64,000 nucleotides of DNA, from positions 92,784-156,783 of the forward strand of contig NZ_KE384157.1 of the NCBI RefSeq assembly GCF_000424285.1, given 5' to 3'. The position numbers were made by a program, and so were the translations under genes. The notes beneath the pieces are model-generated. The model was not told where the DNA came from. It saw only the letters and a program-made list of their open reading frames with translations, and did not search any database. The stretch is from Butyrivibrio sp. MB2005 (GTDB lineage: Bacteria > Bacillota > Clostridia > Lachnospirales > Lachnospiraceae). Below are positions 63,770 to 64,000 of the stretch, one piece after another. The stretch's first letter is position 1. Each line of letters opens with the position of its first letter.

Positions 63770-64000
63770 CTATCAAGGCTTGAATATCCCTTCCTGAGCA
63801 GAGAAAATTCTGTTTTTGACGTTTTTCTCTGCTTGAGTACCTCCTACCAAGGATCGAATATCCCTTCCTGAGCAGAGAAAATTCTGTTTTTGACGTTTTC
63901 CTCTGCTTGAGTCCCCCCTACCTAGGCTTGAATATCCCTTCCTGCGCAGAGAAAATCCAACTTTTGACCATTTCCTCTGCTTGAGCACCTCCTATCAAGG
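63720..64000. repeat. 74-bp tandem repeat array, continuing past the window end
   Basis: Four units begin near 63720, with the marker GCAGAGAAAAT at 63724, 63798, 63872 and 63946, exactly 74 bases apart. Each unit contains an inverted pair GCAGAGAAA..TTTCTCTGC (or TCCTCTGC) and a second small dyad CTTGA..TCAAGG around ACCTCCTA. Units differ at several positions, mostly outside the stems. Since 74 is not divisible by 3, no frame repeats, so it is not a protein repeat. Confidence 0.85.

Noticed and set aside
63773..63988. Possible 71-aa protein on the minus strand within the repeats
   Set aside because: The period of 74 is not a multiple of 3, so each unit is read in a different frame; no ribosome site or conserved product. 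Openness reflects base composition.
63720..64000. Possible CRISPR array
   Set aside because: The entire 74-base unit is repeated, with no unique spacers, and no cas genes are present in the window.
1..64000. tRNA, rRNA, transposase, integrase or prophage genes
   Set aside because: No tRNA-like TTCGA arm with cloverleaf, no rRNA segments and no recombinase frame were seen on either strand.

Overview
The window looks like chromosome from an anaerobic Firmicute of the family Lachnospiraceae, most like Butyrivibrio, Pseudobutyrivibrio or Roseburia. This rests on moderate-to-low GC, the infC-rpmI-rplT order with an ATT-started infC, many cytoplasmic glycoside hydrolases with LacI regulators and ABC importers, a GH3 enzyme with reversed domain order, and a pair of Lachnospiraceae-type DUF proteins. 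The genus is inferred, not proven. Almost everything is on the minus strand.

1-23,000, cell surface. A truncated secreted acidic protein (1-1718) and peptidase D are followed by a sortase-assembled pilus operon, read right to left from about 15,650 to 3,710. In transcription order it holds a coiled-coil protein, signal peptidase I, a 1755-aa LPXTG adhesin, the major pilin, a class C sortase, a basal pilin and a second sortase, then a strong terminator. Upstream is a second, paralogous giant LPXTG adhesin (1935 aa). Each of these two units begins with the same module: a matching promoter, an inverted repeat, a cyclic-di-GMP-I (GEMM-I) riboswitch and an intrinsic terminator. c-di-GMP therefore probably gates transcription of both. 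A separate 41-bp element, with identical spacing to the -10 box, precedes both the signal peptidase gene and the truncated surface gene.

22,000-28,100, housekeeping. rplT, rpmI and infC with an attenuating leader, a HAD phosphatase, a small membrane protein, purA, a secreted SGNH hydrolase and cysK.

28,100-35,850, sugar locus 1. A GH13_18 disaccharide phosphorylase and a P-loop kinase are divergent from a LacI regulator and an ABC importer (binding protein and two permeases). CG-centred palindromes lie in both control regions.

35,850-44,000. A compact GH3 glucosidase, beta-propeller and GNAT trio, then purB and purF.

44,100-49,700, sugar locus 2. GH20, GH130 and GH125 with a divergent LacI gene and a palindrome touching the -35 box. 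The enzyme set fits cytoplasmic breakdown of the N-glycan core.

49,800-56,800. A tightly packed four-gene unit of unknown function: a 1193-aa Ig/TPR-like protein, a divergent Hsp70/actin-fold protein, a helical protein and a coiled-coil membrane protein. This is the best candidate for an undescribed system.

56,870-63,200, sugar locus 3. A YesN-type response regulator with no visible kinase, a lipoprotein and two Lpl-type permeases, with a very long hairpin between binding protein and permeases. The window ends in a 74-bp tandem repeat array running into the headless remnant of a zinc-ribbon gene.
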